DNA of 64,000 nt, taken from positions 28,204,481-28,268,480 of the forward strand of contig OX424561.1 of the NCBI GenBank assembly GCA_949152475.1. Reading direction: 5' to 3'. The notes below the pieces were generated by a model that saw only the letters and a program-made list of their open reading frames with translations, did not search any database and had not been told where the DNA came from. The DNA comes from Terebella lapidaria (taxonomy: Eukaryota > Annelida > Polychaeta > Terebellida > Terebellidae). A program made the position numbers and the translations under genes. This document shows, one piece after another, positions 14,661 through 27,057 of this stretch (position 1 is its first letter; each line of letters opens with the position of its first letter).

Positions 14661-16566
14661 ACATATTATGTCTGTCGGTCACAAACAAAGCTTACCCGTA
14701 TACTTCATAATATATAATTGTACACATCAACTGTATATATATCAAATTAACACACAAACAAACACACACAGTCATGAGATATATGGCAACAACAGCGTAT
14801 GCTATAGCAACGAGCACTATGCGGCTTCAAAGGAACAGCCACCCGTAAAAGTACAACTTTTTTTTGGTCTGTTACGCGGCAGGATTTTTGGTTCAAGTAC
14901 CGACACTCTACTCAATTATATATATATATATAATATGGACGCCAACAACACGAGTCCAGTCAAGGCCTATGACGGTGATATATACATGTATTCATACGCC
15001 ATATTCATACGCACATACATACATATAGTTCTACACTAGTTATGTACAAGAATATGTCGTGATATGAACAGTTTACTTTGTGTGTTTCACTTTTTGGTTG
15101 CATACATTTCAAAGTGACATTGGACCGTGCTCGTGTACATAAATTTTACCTGTTTAATAAGCACTCAATGGCACCGAAGTCTACATAAATTTTCCTCACA
15201 GCGTTTTTCATTTACCCATTTTTGGTTTTGAAAGAAGATGGAAAAAAATACGCGAAAGAAAAAGAACACATATACACGTATCATAATATACACAAACACA
15301 AACCAGCCTACAGCACATAACAAAACACTACGTAATAGACACAAACCGTATCACATCGGTACTGCAATATCCGTATATACCAGAATAATTCAACAACAAT
15401 ACTAAAACCAGACCGTTCACAAACACTTGTATATATATATGGGCGAAGACAACAATACACAATATTTTTTACACGGTAATTACTATTTTACATATCTCAT
15501 AAACGACCCGTGAAAACAGAAAACAACCAGTTAAGGATGCTATCATGTCACTCTGACAAATCGAACGAATTGTTTTCTAATACTTCAAATCAGCATTTTG
15601 CTCGCAAATCCAACCAACACACGAACCGTAATAATGTGGTTTAACAACAACAGACAAATACACAGTGTGTATCCCATATATACACACCATCTCCCTGGAT
15701 ACCCTATTTTCCCTGAATATGTCAACACTGGCACGCTCAATAAACATTTTCGACTATGAATATTCATAGCCGAACCCCTGAGAAATTCAGAAATAACTGA
15801 GATGCTGTCTCATACAAAATCCATTATCATGATTATTGAGGTAATAAATTGAGGTAACATTTTCTCGGTGTAAATTATACAAAACAGGCAATTTAAGGCG
15901 GCGTGTCTACTGGTAAATTTGAACTGATCAAAAGCGTGTCTACCTATAGCATATACATACACTCAATATTTCATACATGTATATGCGTACTTTGGTGCAC
16001 TTTTTGGTTGAGTGAGAAATTTACAAATTGATGACGACAATACATACTTTATCAGGGGCGCATGAGGTTACATCACAAAAATAACAATAAATAGATTCTG
16101 TAAAATATAGAGTTCAGAAATACAAAGAGAATATCCATCAGTTGGCTTCAGTTTTATGTCCGACCCTCCCTAGGACGAAGCCACTGTGGACCCTGAGGTA
16201 TTATAACACCGTGAACGTCGACAACCCGTGACGTCACTAACGACAACATGAGGTAGAGCACCCATTGATTCTAGGGTCGCGATTGCTGTGAATGCTGTTG
16301 AACACCTGAGTAAAGGACGCCCGTCGAACGTCGACCCCCGACCACTTCCTCCTCCCCTCTCTCGCGAGCCTGGTCGACGCGTGCGACAGGTAAATGTTGA
16401 TACTGTGGATTATTAGCAAATCGGTAGAATTACTGGCCTTGCTGTCCGTCTGCCAACCGTCCGTCCGTCAGTGCGTCGGTCAGTCGGCGACCTGGAGTGT
16501 ATGCGGCAAGTGGCAATGTCCTCACTGACCTCACTCCAGCCCGGCCCGTCCGCCGGCCACCTCGGG

Positions 16567-17919
16567 TCAGCTGTTGTATAACATACATCGAAGCTTGGCC
16601 GTCTCATTCTTCAGAGCAGTCACCTCGACCCGGAGCTTGAGGTTCTCCTGCTCCAGGAATGCCGCCCGCATCGCTATTTGATCTTCTTTGGCTCGCCTGG
16701 AGTCGCGTGATCGCTTAGCGGCATCATTGTTTTTGCGCCTTCGTTCCCAGTAGGCCTCGTCCTTCATGGCGTCCGGGAGGGGTCGGCCTCGCTTCCTACT
16801 GGACGAGTTCCCACTGCGGGGTAAGTAGGGCCGGGAGGACGACTGCGGCGACGTGGGGAGGACGAACGGGGTGGATCCCGAGGTCGGGGGTAGTGGGGTC
16901 CCGTCCTGACTGGAACCGGTCGGACTGTGAACTCCGGAGACTGAGCCAGGTTGCCTCGGAGTGCCCTGCGAGGACGAGGACGTGGACGAGCCTCCAGGGG
17001 ACCTCTGGGCGCGGAGCTGGTCCTGGATGGCCATCAAGTACTGTTTGTACTGGGCGAACACCTCCTCGGAGTTGGAGGCCATGGCTTGGGCGGCTATCAT
17101 ATCCAGATTTGACATCTGGGGTAGGGCGGGGAGGGCTCCGAACGGAGGTGGAAAGGCCAGTTGATCCTTGTTGAGGGATTTGAATGGGTTGCCTGACTTA
17201 CCATTCTGTTCGTGAGAGCTGCCATTAGTGTCTTGAGGTAGGGGTAGGCCGTTAAATAGGCCGGATGAAGGGAGTAGTCCTGCGTGGAACATGGGTAAAA
17301 GTCCAGCAGCACCTCCAGGCAATCCTGCTCCGGGTAGCAGCCCTGGCATGGCGATCTGGGGCTCGCCGATCCTGGGCACTTCGGGACTGTTCGCCGAGGA
17401 ATTCCGACTGAGGCTGGCGTCCGAGATCGGGGACATTCCGTTCATATGGGACGATGGGGGTGGCGAAATGGCCTCGGTTTTCAAGGCATGTCTCACACGA
17501 TCCCGATCACCGTCCGAGTTACTGACCTCGTCCCGTTGTGGTTTATCCTCGGACACGTCGTAATCCCGCTGAGCCTGCCTCGAGTTGGCTTTGCCGTGCT
17601 CGTGGTGGCCCGGGGGCCGCCTATGTAATCCGTTAGCTAACTTGTTGTAGAGGTTTTGCACGGGGATGGCCGAGGTGCTCTTCCTAACGGAAAAGTCGAG
17701 GGGCCCGTCCTGGTGACTGCCGTCCATGCTGTCGTTGTCACTGTACGTTCCATTTGGGCCGCCACCGTTCTCCGTTCTGGACTGTTGGACTGGCGACCTT
17801 TCCCTGTACTCAGTGGGTGGACTGTCACGGTGCTCTCGGGGCAGTGGCAGCTCCTCCAACGCCGAACATTTTTTGCCTGACGAGTCCCGCGGATCACCAT
17901 CGCCCTCCCCGTCGGCCAT
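16567..17919 (-). CDS. bZIP transcription factor, PAR/E4BP4/CES-2/giant-like
   Basis: A nuclear DNA-binding protein of 450 residues, complete in one exon. The C-terminal bZIP domain (about residues 386-443) starts with [13 protein letters not shown], continues with the basic stretch [18 protein letters not shown], and has zipper leucines exactly seven apart at 422, 429, 436 and 443. This basic region is characteristic of the PAR (HLF/TEF/DBP), NFIL3, CES-2 and Drosophila Giant group, whose members bind TTACGTAA-type sites. Residues 73-77, PLDFS, resemble a CtBP corepressor motif (PxDLS). The middle is Ser/Pro/Gly-rich and probably disordered, and the protein ends a few residues after the zipper. 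I chose the ATG at 17,917-17,919 because it has a strong start context (A at -3, G at +4); the frame stays open 20 codons further but reaches only a GTG. The exon is much more GC-rich than its surroundings. Assigning it to one subgroup needs a phylogeny. Confidence 0.93.
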   Translation of the reverse strand: MADGEGDGDPRDSSGKKCSALEELPLPREHRDSPPTEYRERSPVQQSRTENGGGPNGTYSDNDSMDGSHQDGPLDFSVRKSTSAIPVQNLYNKLANGLHRRPPGHHEHGKANSRQAQRDYDVSEDKPQRDEVSNSDGDRDRVRHALKTEAISPPPSSHMNGMSPISDASLSRNSSANSPEVPRIGEPQIAMPGLLPGAGLPGGAAGLLPMFHAGLLPSSGLFNGLPLPQDTNGSSHEQNGKSGNPFKSLNKDQLAFPPPFGALPALPQMSNLDMIAAQAMASNSEEVFAQYKQYLMAIQDQLRAQRSPGGSSTSSSSQGTPRQPGSVSGVHSPTGSSQDGTPLPPTSGSTPFVLPTSPQSSSRPYLPRSGNSSSRKRGRPLPDAMKDEAYWERRRKNNDAAKRSRDSRRAKEDQIAMRAAFLEQENLKLRVEVTALKNETAKLRCMLYNS

Positions 17920-18950
17920 GTTTTTTTCTCTCTGTTTATCTCTATCTCTCTCTGCAGCGAGCGATTTTTTTCTGCTCACTTTCTCTCACACACACACACT
18001 GGTCTCTCAATGGTTGGTCGGTTCGAAACTAGGCCAGGCCGGGCCCGTTACCACAGAATAACTAGCGTTGTGTGTTGGGTGTTCCTTCGAACGTTAGGAG
18101 TGCATACATGGAGTCACTACGTTATCGAACTGTTACGGCAAGCGTGCAGAGTTCACTTCGTAAACATGTCCGGTCCTGTAACAGCAATGGAGATACAATA
18201 AACACTTAATCGCTTCGTGTTATCTGACCAAAATACCGAGAGTAGTATCGTCAATATATTAAATTCCTGGCATATCCATGTAGGACTTAATGTTCACAAC
18301 ATATACATACACGAAAATGTGTATATTAACACACATCCCATTTTTGTTTGCTGAGTATCTGATAATTTCTCGAATTCTCAATATCCATTCACAAAATTTT
18401 CCTCAATTTACCTGAATTTATTTTGAGTATCATAGGACTAAAACACAGATGCAAAATAATGGTCTTCCCCTTAACTAAACAAGCACATCACCGTAAGTTT
18501 CACTGTATGTATCGCTTATTTGTTCATAATTCAAAGTCACTATACATATATATTTCATCCTGTTTTCCAACAATAACCAAAAGTCAACAAACACAGAAAT
18601 GGTACAGCAAAACATATTCACCATTTCCTGCTAAATTGGCTGTATCATGTACGAGTTATGACTCACCGCGGTTATTCAGATAGATACCTCTATGTGGTTA
18701 TTCCAGAATTGCGTCACGTTGAGTCAACGTTACACAACGTTTAATCATGACCTAAGAACGTAACGGGTTACAATATTACGTGGTCGTACATTACGAAACG
18801 TGAATACACCCGCTACCACACCCATCTCGCCTCACAGCACTTAGAGCTACGTATAAGAAGAAAACACACAAACACAGAGAAGTACAAACCTTACTGTTGG
18901 CCTCGCATTACGCACTCGTTATTCGTTACAGCTCCTTTTATTCAAGTATG
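17920..18950. other. 5' flank or 5' UTR side of the bZIP gene
   Basis: This is upstream of the bZIP ATG on the minus strand. It includes a pyrimidine/CA-rich stretch at about 17,930-18,000 and no coding region. Partial PAR-like motifs occur, for example GTTACACAAC at 18,729-18,738 and ATTACG cores near 18,775-18,795. The transcription start cannot be placed from sequence; a 5' UTR intron is possible. Confidence 0.5.
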
Positions 18951-19192
18951 TTTCTCTTCTCCGATGTTCACCAATTAGCAGTGTCCATGTGACAGCTTGA
19001 CCACTACATCCGCGTATCCCCATCTGAACCGTTCCCTCTACGGCTCCACAAGCTCATCTGGCCCGCTCGACAACGCTCCTGCAATTTCACGTAATTTGCA
19101 GTTAGCTAACCAATAGTATTCATGGGCTGGGCGGCCTTTACGTAGCCAGCACATCGCGGCTTCTGATTGGCTCGCTCGCAGCGCTGCAAAGG

Positions 19193-19200
19193 TTACGTAA
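19193..19200. promoter_or_regulatory. PAR-bZIP palindrome TTACGTAA
   Basis: A perfect TTACGTAA, flanked by G on both sides. It matches the core of the PAR/E4BP4 consensus (RTTAYGTAAY), the type of site the neighbouring bZIP protein is expected to bind. Confidence 0.5.
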
Positions 19201-19278
19201 GGACATTGCATGAATCAGGCCAAAAGGTGAGAACCTCGTTCTGAGAAATCGACCTAGATACATACATTGACCTCAGCT

Positions 19279-19286
19279 TTGCGCAA
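19279..19286. promoter_or_regulatory. C/EBP-type palindrome TTGCGCAA, copy 1
   Basis: A perfect TTGCGCAA palindrome, a classical C/EBP-family core site that PAR-type bZIP proteins can also recognise. Confidence 0.45.
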
Positions 19287-19293
19287 CGTGTCC

Positions 19294-19301
19294 TTGCGCA
19301 A
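19294..19301. promoter_or_regulatory. C/EBP-type palindrome TTGCGCAA, copy 2
   Basis: A second perfect TTGCGCAA, 15 bp from the first measured start to start. Confidence 0.45.
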
Positions 19302-19600
19302 CCTGCAAAAAATTGCTCGCGGATGACCTGCATTCGTCGCCTGGCTTTGGCAAGTTGCCTGGTCTAAAAACAGTTCATTGACAGTGGGCTCACTCGCTAG
19401 TCGCTACGCTCAGCGCTAGGAAAAATCAATCATTCTGCGCTAGAGTGAGGCCAGGCTACGCAAGCTACGGCGGCGGCCTGTGGCCGAAAGCTGGAGCTCA
19501 CAAGCCGTGTAAAAAACTGGTTCTGTTTACATTTTCCGCTGTAATACAGGGCCTTCGCTGGCTTGGAAGCCATTGGCTACAGAAATTAGTCATGTGACTA

Positions 19601-22600
19601 AATAACGTGGTGTAATGGGATCTCCCATGTTACGGGGTTGTACGTGGCATGGCATAACCGCCCGCCCGGCCGAGGTGCACTCCATCTACAGTCACGCCAC
19701 CCCCCGCACGTTCTCATCGCTGTACTGGTCGTGGTGTTGCATGGGCAGCACTGTAGTTTCTGGACCAAAGCTGCAATAATATTTGTGTTTATCTGGGTTG
19801 CATCACAACGTACCGAGAAATACTCGGCGAGGTCATCACGAATCCCCGAGCCTTACCAGTCATATAAATGTAGGTCTACAACGCGTTGGACTTCCGATAA
19901 TACGTTTTCAACTGCACGTATACACTAAATAAATGCTGAGCTCAAATTAAAATAATTTAAAATTATGATATTTATTACGAAGAGAGCCTATCTGCCGGCC
20001 TGCAACTCTCTCCGGCGAGCTAATGATTTGATCAAAGAAGTTGGGGGCTATTGTATGTATGTAGTTTGACCTTGAGTGAGGATGATTCATGCATGCTATT
20101 ACGATCTGAGGGCTAGATTAGGTCTATTTTTGACGCCCCTAGCAGCCTGAAAGCCCGCGTGCGTGGTGTAATCCCACACAATTTACAATACCGTTACACA
20201 TCGGCAGGTCATATATCACGGCATTGCCCATGGATTGTTTACGTTTAAGGACAAGCCCTCGGGTTAAAGCCCGAAAAAACAAACGGCCGGCGCTGACCCA
20301 TCTGAGGGCATGACCTGGCGGGTATAACGTTGTCTTACGCCACTCCTGCGATGGGTTACGCTCCGGTCAATGTTTTGAGCTGGGGTGGGGGAGATTGGGT
20401 ACAGCAGGGATAAGTTACGGGGTGGGGAGGGGGGTGAGCAAGTGGGGTGGTGGTTCCGGTGGGCAGCCACTGAATCGTGAACGTTTGTGGGAGGTCATTT
20501 CAGGTTAGTCTCCGTCGAGTGAGAAACAGCTGAAAAATGCAGAACCCCACCACACAGAGAGACTAACATACACAAGAAGCCCATTTGTTATGTCGAGACT
20601 TTCGCCTGTCATGACTGACAGTACATACAGCGAGTGAAAGGTTGCAGTGAGATAATAGCGTGACCAGTTTGTTCAAAGTCTTGACCTCTTGAGTTCCAAG
20701 ACTTTGTGGTAGCTGGAAGGTGTGGGGGGATGCTGGGGTCAGTAGTCTTAACGATCTATGCCCCTGCCACCTCCCCCCACACCACACCACTTGTCAAACC
20801 TCAAACCTGCCCTGACATAGCCCCTCTGACCTCAAGACGGTTACTCTCAAACAGTCAAACTCTCCAAAGGATCGGACCAGGCCTGGTTTGTGTTGCAAGA
20901 CGTCCATGCAGCATTCAAGACAGGACATGATATGACAACTCGAGAGTAAGAGGCTCTTTCAAACAGGAAAAGTCTTGTTCCTGTTTTTAAAAAAGTGGTA
21001 AAGAACAAAGAATTACCCAGGGCTATGTGATAAGCGAGCATGAAGCGAGGAGGATGTGTTTTGGGGTCAGATGAGGCAATGTTTGAAGTTCCTACCAACG
21101 GCCATAACTATCGTATGATTATGGCTTATAGTGTGATGTATATATGAACTTTGCAATGGGGTGATGCGATTGACTGCCTACTACTGAGATCAGCACATAC
21201 CATATATCGTGAACCTCGAACACTTGAACGTCGAGTAGGTTATTAATAATAATATTCAATAAACCTAAATACTGTGTATAGTTACATCAGCACCTTGGCT
21301 GGTAAACTCAATGTATTTTATGTGGTGAATATTTTGGAGAATGACTGATTAATTAATTGAATGTTCCGCGACATGTGATCTGTGTACATGCGTGGTAAAT
21401 TTCAATAAAAATATTAAATTTTAATTATAACGGCGTATATTTTGTCATCATTATACAGAAGGGTGAGTTCTGATTGACTCTTTTGACTATTGCTATTGAC
21501 AAAAAAACTGTACATCATATGGCAAAGAAAACTGATCACATATAAACTATTCTGAAATGTAACTTCAATCACAATTTTGTTGTCTATTTTATAATATATT
21601 ATTGCAGCTCCTATGTTATGTTTGCCTAGGCGTTTCATTGTCCGGTGGAGTGGGATCAACATGCCCAAACGCCATGATAATTTTACAAAAAGGAAAAAAT
21701 TACTAAATGAGAATATAAATATTTACCGAGTACAAATTATCATTTATTGTGTATGTAGTTTGTAAATATACACTCGCGCACATGGATACACATTGATGCG
21801 TAGGTACTGTTGGTGAGTCCATATGGACATGAAGGGGAGGAAATTTTATTGCGAATGCAAGTACATAATTACATGCAATGCAAATTAGGTGAACGGAATT
21901 TACTTGTCATAAACAAATTTGCCACAGGAGACAATGAATACTATTTTGATATAGCTCTATACTATTTTGATATAGCTCTGGGATTATTAAAATTCTGAAA
22001 TGTTATTGAATGTAATCATATTTTATTAAATTGTATTGTCAACATCTTGTCAACATTCATGAAATTAGTTAAATATATTACTTTCATTTATTTATACATT
22101 GACGACATACAGAATACTTAAAGGTTTGATTTTATGATTGATTTATGTAATAATTTATAAGCCTTCATTCAATACATTTCACAAATGTGTGAAATCGAAT
22201 ATAATATTCAAGATTCAAAAGGAAGTCCCAGCTTTTTATTTTTTCTACTGAACTTCTGGACACCTAAAGTTTCATATTATATAATAATATTTACTGATAT
22301 ATCCCGTGACATATTCTATTACGCATAATTATTGAATTGACACTTACTAGTGGTATGTAAGAATATTAATATAACATATTAATCAACATAATTCAATTCA
22401 ACCAACATATTTTAAGCATGTTGGCCTATGTCGGGAATTTTATTAACTCAACTATTTCTTGTACTCTTTGTATATCCTCTCATAATTGTTTGATATAATA
22501 CCAATTTATAAATCTACAAATATTGTCAACCATTTATGGACAGTGCATTTGTTGTTGAGTAAAAATATGTTTTTCATGTATGCATTAAGTGATGTTGTTG

Positions 22601-24849
22601 CACTCCTAATTAACAAATCCATAGTATTGATAATTTCACATTTAAAGTAATTGTAATTACCTGCACCAATAAAAATAACAGAATTCTTGGAAAATCATAT
22701 TGAGCCATCGATAGAACAATGTACCCTTAGAAAATCCTCATGTCTTTTCTAGAAGTGGGCTATTTAGTTACACTCTTTTATATAGTCATCGATATATGCT
22801 CTTCAATACTTGGAATTGCAAAAAGCAATGAGTGCAATCTAGAATCGCTTTGACAACAACACTTTACAACGACCAGGAAAAGATAAAGATTTTCTGGTAT
22901 TCCGCACACACACTTTACGTTGACAAAGCGAAAGTTTATTGGAAATGGCTATTTTTTACATGTTTATTTCTGTACGTTGTTTACGTCAAGATTATGTTTC
23001 CATTTTCTTCTCCAGAGTGAAAGAGAGAGGCTAAAAACAAGAAACTAACTTGCCTAGAAGCTATCGATCACAGACAGGGCGTTCGTTACGTGTCACTGTC
23101 ACGGTGTCCATTCAATCCGAACAAACACTGACCTAAAATGGTCTTGCGTCTCTCGGGGTGATTTGACCTTGAACACATACCGTGGTCCATAACAGCCAGT
23201 AACTGCCATAGGATTGGAGGGGGTGGTGTAGGCTATGTGTGGCCATCGAGATGAGGCAAGATTTTTCTGGCTAGCGTGGTCAGTTCTATGTGTGTGGATG
23301 GGGAGGGATGCAATGACTATTTACTCTGATTGACAGTGACAAGGGAAACTTCATCTGGAAAAAAATCCGTATTTTTTTCTGGGGGGGGGGGGGGGGGAAC
23401 AGAGACTCTCCTGGCTTCGGCCACGAAGACGCTGTCAGCAGTCCTAGTTTTCAACCTCCAAATTACTGGTAACACCGACTAACAGTGTAATAACGTATAT
23501 ATTTAATAGATGTAATACCTTTTGTCCTTCATTATTGCAATATGGCTGAATTCGATCTCCTGCATCATCGTCCTACATGAAAACAAACATAATTCTCATC
23601 TTGAATAATACATTCACATGCGGGCGATCGGAGATCAGTCTACCCCTTCAGCAACATGTAAGCTACACCATACCCGTCCGAGTTATGGTAACCTTCCTGT
23701 ACTGACATCGATTCATTCCCGCGTGCTGCCGTCCGTAGCACCTTTAAGAGCACGCGATGATGCAGCAACACCCCTCGGGCTCGGGTAGATCTCTAAAGAG
23801 ATACCCTAACCAGGTTAACAATGTTTTTGACAGCGTAACATTGTCCTTCGTGTAATGATGTTAAAATATAGGCCTACTAAAGTTCCAAAGATAGGTTCAT
23901 GTTTTTGCTTTTGTTGATGTGTCATTGCTCATTGCATATATCAAACCTTCATCAGTTTAATAAGTCGTACGTATGACTTAATAAGTCGTACGTATGACTT
24001 AATAAGTCGTACGTACGAGATACAAATTTTTACACACTTGATAGCAATACGCTTCCGTAGTACACGATATTTACCGTTGCACAAACATTTAGTACTCATT
24101 ATAACCCTCCCTGTTCCCAGCCTTCCTTTATGAATTTTATTCATAAACAAGCACAATGATCGTGCACAAGCCGTGGAACATGTACTCCGACATACAAACT
24201 TGATCGCTATTACATATTCCATACATGTCATTGCCGCAAATCAAACCATGGCCTACAATATGTTGTTGACACGGTTTTTATGAATGACGCCGCATATTTA
24301 CACGGTGACTTGTCAAATATGGTATGTGCCGTCACTCACACACCTCCCGCAGAAACAAAAAAAAAAAAAAACACTCAGTACGCATTTTACCATGAAATGT
24401 ACACTGTATTGATTATGACATATCGCGGACATGTACATAACTGATAACATTTCGTAGTGGCCTACGAACAATAACAACGATAAACAGCTGGAAACTACGC
24501 CGTTATAGTTCGATACTGTGCGGGAGGGAGGGGGGTTCTTTTCCGTGACTGATACCCTGCTTACAGTTGTGTTCCATGCGAACCGACTAAGATTTTTCTG
24601 GACATGACAGTTGACATTAAACATGTGACCACCAAATGAGTAATAATGCGGCCAGTGCATCCCGTTTAACACAAAACAGTTTCCCCTCCCTCAGGGGGGT
24701 TCAATGTATTGATTGGAAGGTCTTCTCATGACTTACAATGTAACTGCCCATAAGTACTCCCTCCCCCCCCCCCCCCTTCGAACACGACACTGCGCTTGAC
24801 GAAGAGATGACCCTGAACAAACAAGGGTTTGCCCCCGTAACATGTCAAG
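19601..24849. other. Intergenic stretch without a recognised gene
   Basis: No gene found. It contains G-rich stretches at about 20,385-20,465 (several runs of four or more G), a G-run near 23,382-23,398, a short 21-bp tandem array at 23,959-24,017, a T/A-rich segment from 21.2 to 22.8 kb, and a C-run near 24,763-24,776. Confidence 0.55.
23959..24017. repeat. 21-bp tandem repeat, three copies
   Basis: Copies start at 23,959, 23,980 and 24,001. The first two are identical; the third diverges in its last bases. Each unit is nearly self-complementary around the GTACGTA core. Confidence 0.9.
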
Positions 24850-24889
24850 TCGATTACCACTTGTGTTGTAACTCCGCTCTGGGTGTGGT
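24850..24889 (-). repeat. 40-bp direct repeat, 3' flank of the Penelope-like element
   Basis: Identical over 40 bases to 27,047-27,086, with the match breaking at once on both sides. It lies 107 bp beyond the last stop codon of the element's reading frame. Confidence 0.9.
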
Positions 24890-24996
24890 TTTGGAGAGTA
24901 TAAAAAATGCACTGGCACAAGATAATTGTAAGAGTAACACATAACATAAAACAGCAATAAAAATTCAATGAGCGACATTGAACAAATTTTGTTGGA

Positions 24997-27057
24997 TTAT
25001 TTAAGTTTGCTTCTGACTAAAAGTTCTTTAAGATTTTGATGCTTCTTGTAAGCTGTTGCTATTTTAATATCACCATCAGTATTTTTGTTGAGTTGTTTCA
25101 TATGCTTTTTAACAATTTGGGCTGAAAGAGTACCTGTTTTTGAGAAGGGTACTATATACACCATGTCGAATTTATTTTTACTTTTGTTCAAAGGGTCATA
25201 CTTTGTAAATTTTTGAACGTTGAGGCCATGAGGTTCGAAAGTGCCTAGAGTATCAATCCAACAATATTCCCTTTCAAGTCGCCATTGTTTGTTTAAAAGT
25301 TCATCACCAAGATCGGAAACCTGTTCAATTGGTAAAAGAGAAAAACATTCAATGGAAAATTCAGTTTTGCTGTGAAATTTAGATAGATGACTGTATAATG
25401 CATTTTCCTCATTGCAGCTAGTTATTGCAGCACGGTGACGATTGTTTCAGAATTTGAGTGATTTACCGGTTTCACCTACATATTGTTTTTCGCAAAGCTT
25501 ACAAGTGTATAGATAAATTATATTTTCTGAGTTGCAATCCAAAGCTGAGTTGATTGAGTAGGTCTGTTCAAAAACTGATCCCGAGAAATTTTGACAATTT
25601 GGAACTAAATGACATGTCTGACATTGTCTAGAATTACAAGGTTTTGAGCCAGACGAGCTGGAAGTGGGCAATTGAAAATCAGCACCTAGTCTTTCCTCAC
25701 TGTTCAAAATTCTCAATGTTTCATTCTTGATTTTGCGAAGCCAACGTTTTGAATAGTTACGTTTCGAAAGTGCCTTGAATAATATTTGACAAGCTGATTC
25801 AACATCATCTGGATATGAGCAAATTTGGAAAAATCGAAAAACTTGGGACTTGATTAGTCCTTTATAAGTGTGTTTTGGATGAAAAGAGAGCTTATGCAAC
25901 AACTGATGAGTATCCGTTGGCTTGAAGAAAACTTTTGCTTCTAATGTGTTATCTTTGCTCCTGAACAAAGTAGTATCCAAAAAATTAACTGAATCAGTAC
26001 TAATTTCAGCTTTGAAGTTGATTGATGCCCTATGAGAATTGAAAATTTCGAGAAACTGGTGAAATTTGGAAATGCCATGTGGCCAAATGAGGAAAATGTC
26101 ATCTAAATACCTATAATAGCAATCTGGTTTGAATGGACACTTTTGTAAAGCTTGCTTTTCAAATTCAGCCATATAAATATCTGCATAATGAGGTGCATAT
26201 TTCTGACCCATGGCTGTGCCTGAAACTTGTAGGAATGTCTTACCGTCAAATTCAAAGTCATTACATTTAAGTGAAATTTCCAGTAATTCTATTATACCTT
26301 TGAATAGTTCATTGTTTGCCAAAGTCGGGAATGCATTTTTAATTGCTTGGATACCTTCTTCATGATTTATATTAGTATACATACTTTCAACATCTAAAGT
26401 GATTAGTAAAGAATTTGGATCTAGTTCAAGCCCTCTAACTTTATCTAAAAAGTCATACGTGTTTTTTATATATGACGGATGCTTATTTGCTTGATCTTTT
26501 ATATATGAATCAATATACATAGCTACTTTTTCAGATTCACTGCTGCAGTCCGAAACAATTGGGCGCCCTGGAGGCATTACATTTGGAATTGGCCAGGAGT
26601 CTTTGGGTTTATGAATTTTAGGTAGCATATAAAATCTTCTTTGACGAGGGCGTTCTGGTGGTAAAAGAAATTGGAATACTTTTTCAGAAAGGCATCCAGA
26701 ATTGCGTAATCCTTTTAAAATTTTTGTTATTTTTGCTGAATTTTCTAGGTAAAGAGGAGTGTCAATTTCTCTGTAATGAGCTGGATTGTATAATTGACGA
26801 AAGCCTTCATTAATATAATTTTGCCTATCCATAATTACGACTGCACTACCTTTATCTGCTTTTTTAATTACCAAGTCTACGTTATTTTGTAAATTCTTTA
26901 TAGTTTTATATTCCATTTTTGTTAGGTTTTTGGTTTCTGGTTGAATTTTCAAGTTTTCAATTTCCTTAGATATTGCCGAAATGCAATCTAAAACGGGCTT
27001 GTCAATCATGGAACTCGGTGGAGTCCAGGTAGATTTTGGAGTGAATTCGATTACCAC
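24997..27057 (-). pseudogene. Penelope RT-endonuclease ORF, one in-frame stop
   Basis: Residues are counted from 27,057. The RT begins with a KKADKG...VVIMDR block (about 65-77). Motif A is LDVESMYTNI (catalytic Asp 222), motif B is GTAMGQKYAP (280-289), and motif C is YLDD (317-320). A linker with C474, C479 and C482 follows. The GIY-YIG nuclease starts at IIYLYTC (513) with QYVGETG (525-531). A TGA at 25,447-25,449 interrupts the frame where related proteins usually have Arg, which fits a CGA-to-TGA change. The same frame then continues 149 codons to 24,997, including the RLEREYCWI...PHGLN block carrying the nuclease Glu. There is no other stop or frameshift, so the copy looks young. No ATG marks a start; the frame is open to a TAG at 27,106-27,108. 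Confidence 0.92.

Larger units (their letters stand above)
1..16566. other. Gene-free AT-rich intergenic stretch
   Basis: I find no convincing gene here. Open frames are short, mostly lack an ATG, and show no family motif. The stretch holds simple-sequence tracts (G-run near 259-270, T-run 8272-8294, C-run near 8639-8651, a G-rich patch near 10,015-10,060, a long TA tract at 14,592-14,658) and many copies of TACATGTA. The last part (about 15.0-16.5 kb) lies downstream of the minus-strand bZIP gene and may include its 3' UTR. I could not place a confident AATAAA for that gene; an ATTAAA-type hexamer on the minus strand lies at 15,153-15,158. Confidence 0.6.
18950..19600 (-). promoter_or_regulatory. 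Putative promoter/enhancer island of the bZIP gene
   Basis: A CpG- and GC-richer block in AT-rich DNA, 1.0-1.7 kb upstream of the bZIP ATG. It contains CCAAT boxes in both orientations (CCAAT at 19,110-19,114, ATTGG at 19,166-19,170) and three perfect bZIP palindromes. A promoter role is inferred from composition and motif clustering. No TATA box was chosen, and a divergent plus-strand transcript cannot be excluded. Confidence 0.45.

Noticed and set aside
14536..15039. A 167-codon plus-strand frame
   Set aside because: Its length comes from the TA microsatellite, which codes Tyr-Ile repeats.
17920..17979. A 20-codon N-terminal extension of the bZIP protein (470 residues instead of 450)
   Set aside because: The extension starts at GTG, not ATG. 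The ATG at 17,917-17,919 has a near-ideal start context.
16893..18061. Several plus-strand frames of 60-111 codons
   Set aside because: They are antisense shadows of the GC-rich bZIP exon and show no independent signal.
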